Positions 4,347 through 5,082 of a stretch of DNA of 5,082 nt are shown piece by piece. The DNA comes from JAGTVB01 sp964624765. GTDB lineage: Bacteria; Pseudomonadota; Gammaproteobacteria; HK1. Within the stretch, counting starts at the first letter, position 1; each line of letters starts with the position of its first letter. Made by a program: the position numbers and the translations under genes. The DNA lies in NCBI GenBank assembly GCA_964624765.1, contig CAZUZO010000187.1:1-5082 (forward strand). Direction: 5' to 3'. Below the pieces are notes generated by a model. That model was not told the origin of the DNA. It saw nothing but the letters and a program-made list of their open reading frames with translations, and ran no database searches.

Positions 4347-5082
4347 TGGCGCGCAATTTGTCGGAAAATCCTATCGCAGCGGAGCAGCAGCCCGGATTCG
4401 GACCAGTTTATCGGCTGCGCGCCCTCCCGCACCGATGGCGTATTGCGGTTATCCTGGCGGTTGCCATCACCGCTCTGGGCATCGCCTTCATCGTACCGCC
4501 GATCGCCCAGGATCCGGCCTACCACCATTTCGCCGACCAGCGAGTTTTTTGGGGGATCCCGAACTTCGGCGACGTGGTCTCCAACGTGATTTTTCTCCTG
4601 GTCAGCGGTCTTGGCCTCGCCGTTCTATTCGGACGGTCTGCACGGAGGGGAAACCGACCCGATCTCCTGACACTGCCGTTTGCCGTCTACTTTGCCGGCG
4701 TCGGGCTGGTTGCCTTCGGCTCAGCTTACTATCACCAAGATCCGAGCAATGAAACTCTGTTTTGGGACCGCTTGCCGATGAGCATCGCATTCATGGCGCT
4801 GTTTGCAGCGATCATCGTCGACCGAATCGACGAAAGAGCAGGGCGGAGCTTGCTGCCGGTGTTGGTCATCCTCGGGATGGCGAGCGTGGTGTACTGGTAC
4901 CTGACCGAACTGGCGGGAAACGGCGACCTCCGTTTATACGCCGTCGTCCAGTTCTTCCCGATGCTGGCAGTTCCGTTGATCTGTCTGCTGTTTCCACCGC
5001 GAAGGCTCGATTGCCGCTACGTAGTGCCGATGTTCCTGCTCTATGCCACAGCCAAGATCTTCGAGCATTTCGACCACCAAGT
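4346..5082 (+). CDS. Alkaline ceramidase-like (CREST superfamily) membrane protein, 3' end cut by window
   Basis: The first 245 residues of a multi-helix membrane protein related to alkaline (phyto)ceramidases, which hydrolyse the amide bond of ceramides; the natural substrate in bacteria is unclear. A soluble N-terminus of about 30 residues precedes hydrophobic segments at roughly 32-53, 76-96, 107-128, 143-158, 168-186, 197-216 and 225-241. Family features are clear: FADQRVFWGIPNFGDVVSN (62-80), FGSAYYHQDPSNETLFWDRLP (124-144) and, at the edge, KIFEHFDHQ (237-245). S126, H130 and D141 fit the Ser, His and Asp of the CREST zinc-hydrolase site; the last two His ligands would lie past the window end. 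An in-frame TAA (4343-4345) touches the ATG, so no earlier start exists, and no Shine-Dalgarno is evident. The next in-frame ATG is residue 145, inside the core. It diverges from the transporter gene. Confidence 0.87.
   Translation, partial: MARNLSENPIAAEQQPGFGPVYRLRALPHRWRIAVILAVAITALGIAFIVPPIAQDPAYHHFADQRVFWGIPNFGDVVSNVIFLLVSGLGLAVLFGRSARRGNRPDLLTLPFAVYFAGVGLVAFGSAYYHQDPSNETLFWDRLPMSIAFMALFAAIIVDRIDERAGRSLLPVLVILGMASVVYWYLTELAGNGDLRLYAVVQFFPMLAVPLICLLFPPRRLDCRYVVPMFLLYATAKIFEHFDHQ

Noticed and set aside
4318..4752. 144-codon plus-strand frame MPSEVAIAINGAQFVGKSYR...
   Set aside because: It is out of frame with the clearly recognisable ceramidase-like protein over the same bases; its Arg, Pro and Ser bias is typical of a shadow frame.

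Overview
The window looks like a chromosomal stretch from a GC-moderate Gram-negative bacterium, most likely a gammaproteobacterium. This is an inference from three things: an outer-membrane beta-barrel protein with a Sec signal and a terminal phenylalanine, a GTAGGATGCGGT/ACCGCATCCTAC hairpin of the REP-like type common in gammaproteobacteria, and the mix of genes. I cannot name the genus.

Layout from left to right. (1) Positions 1-122 hold no gene but contain short dyads. (2) Positions 123-777 carry a complete type II toxin-antitoxin operon on the minus strand: a Phd/YefM-type antitoxin (505-741), then a VapC-like PIN-domain toxin (123-512) whose GTG start overlaps the antitoxin stop. The promoter (749-777) has a perfect 16-bp palindrome filling its -35/-10 spacer, and the antitoxin message may be leaderless. 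(3) Positions 778-1443 are a degraded region. They hold the frameshifted N-terminal remnant of an IS transposase (1104-1263, minus), cut off exactly at a REP-like hairpin (1074-1107), and an unidentified open segment beyond the hairpin (939-1073, minus). A weak promoter and a near-palindrome precede the next gene. (4) Positions 1444-2268 encode an intact 274-residue exported beta-barrel protein of unknown function. (5) Positions 2269-2554 have no recognisable gene. (6) Positions 2555-2869 encode what appears to be only the C-terminal part of a DUF4239/bestrophin-like membrane protein. (7) Positions 3026-4156 (minus) encode a full-length AI-2E/PerM-family membrane transporter. (8) Positions 4346-5082 (plus) encode a bacterial alkaline-ceramidase-like (CREST superfamily) membrane protein that runs off the right edge. 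The last two genes diverge from an intergenic region with back-to-back sigma70-like promoters.

The genes do not form one pathway. The toxin-antitoxin pair is a self-contained module, and the neighbouring IS and REP remains mark the left half as a site of past rearrangement. The right half holds envelope genes: an outer-membrane barrel, a transporter and a possible membrane lipid hydrolase. I found no CRISPR array, RNA gene or complete mobile element, and no clear evidence of a new multi-gene system. The most interesting points are the compact toxin-antitoxin promoter/operator, the junction between REP and transposase remnant, and the uncertain start of the ceramidase-like gene.
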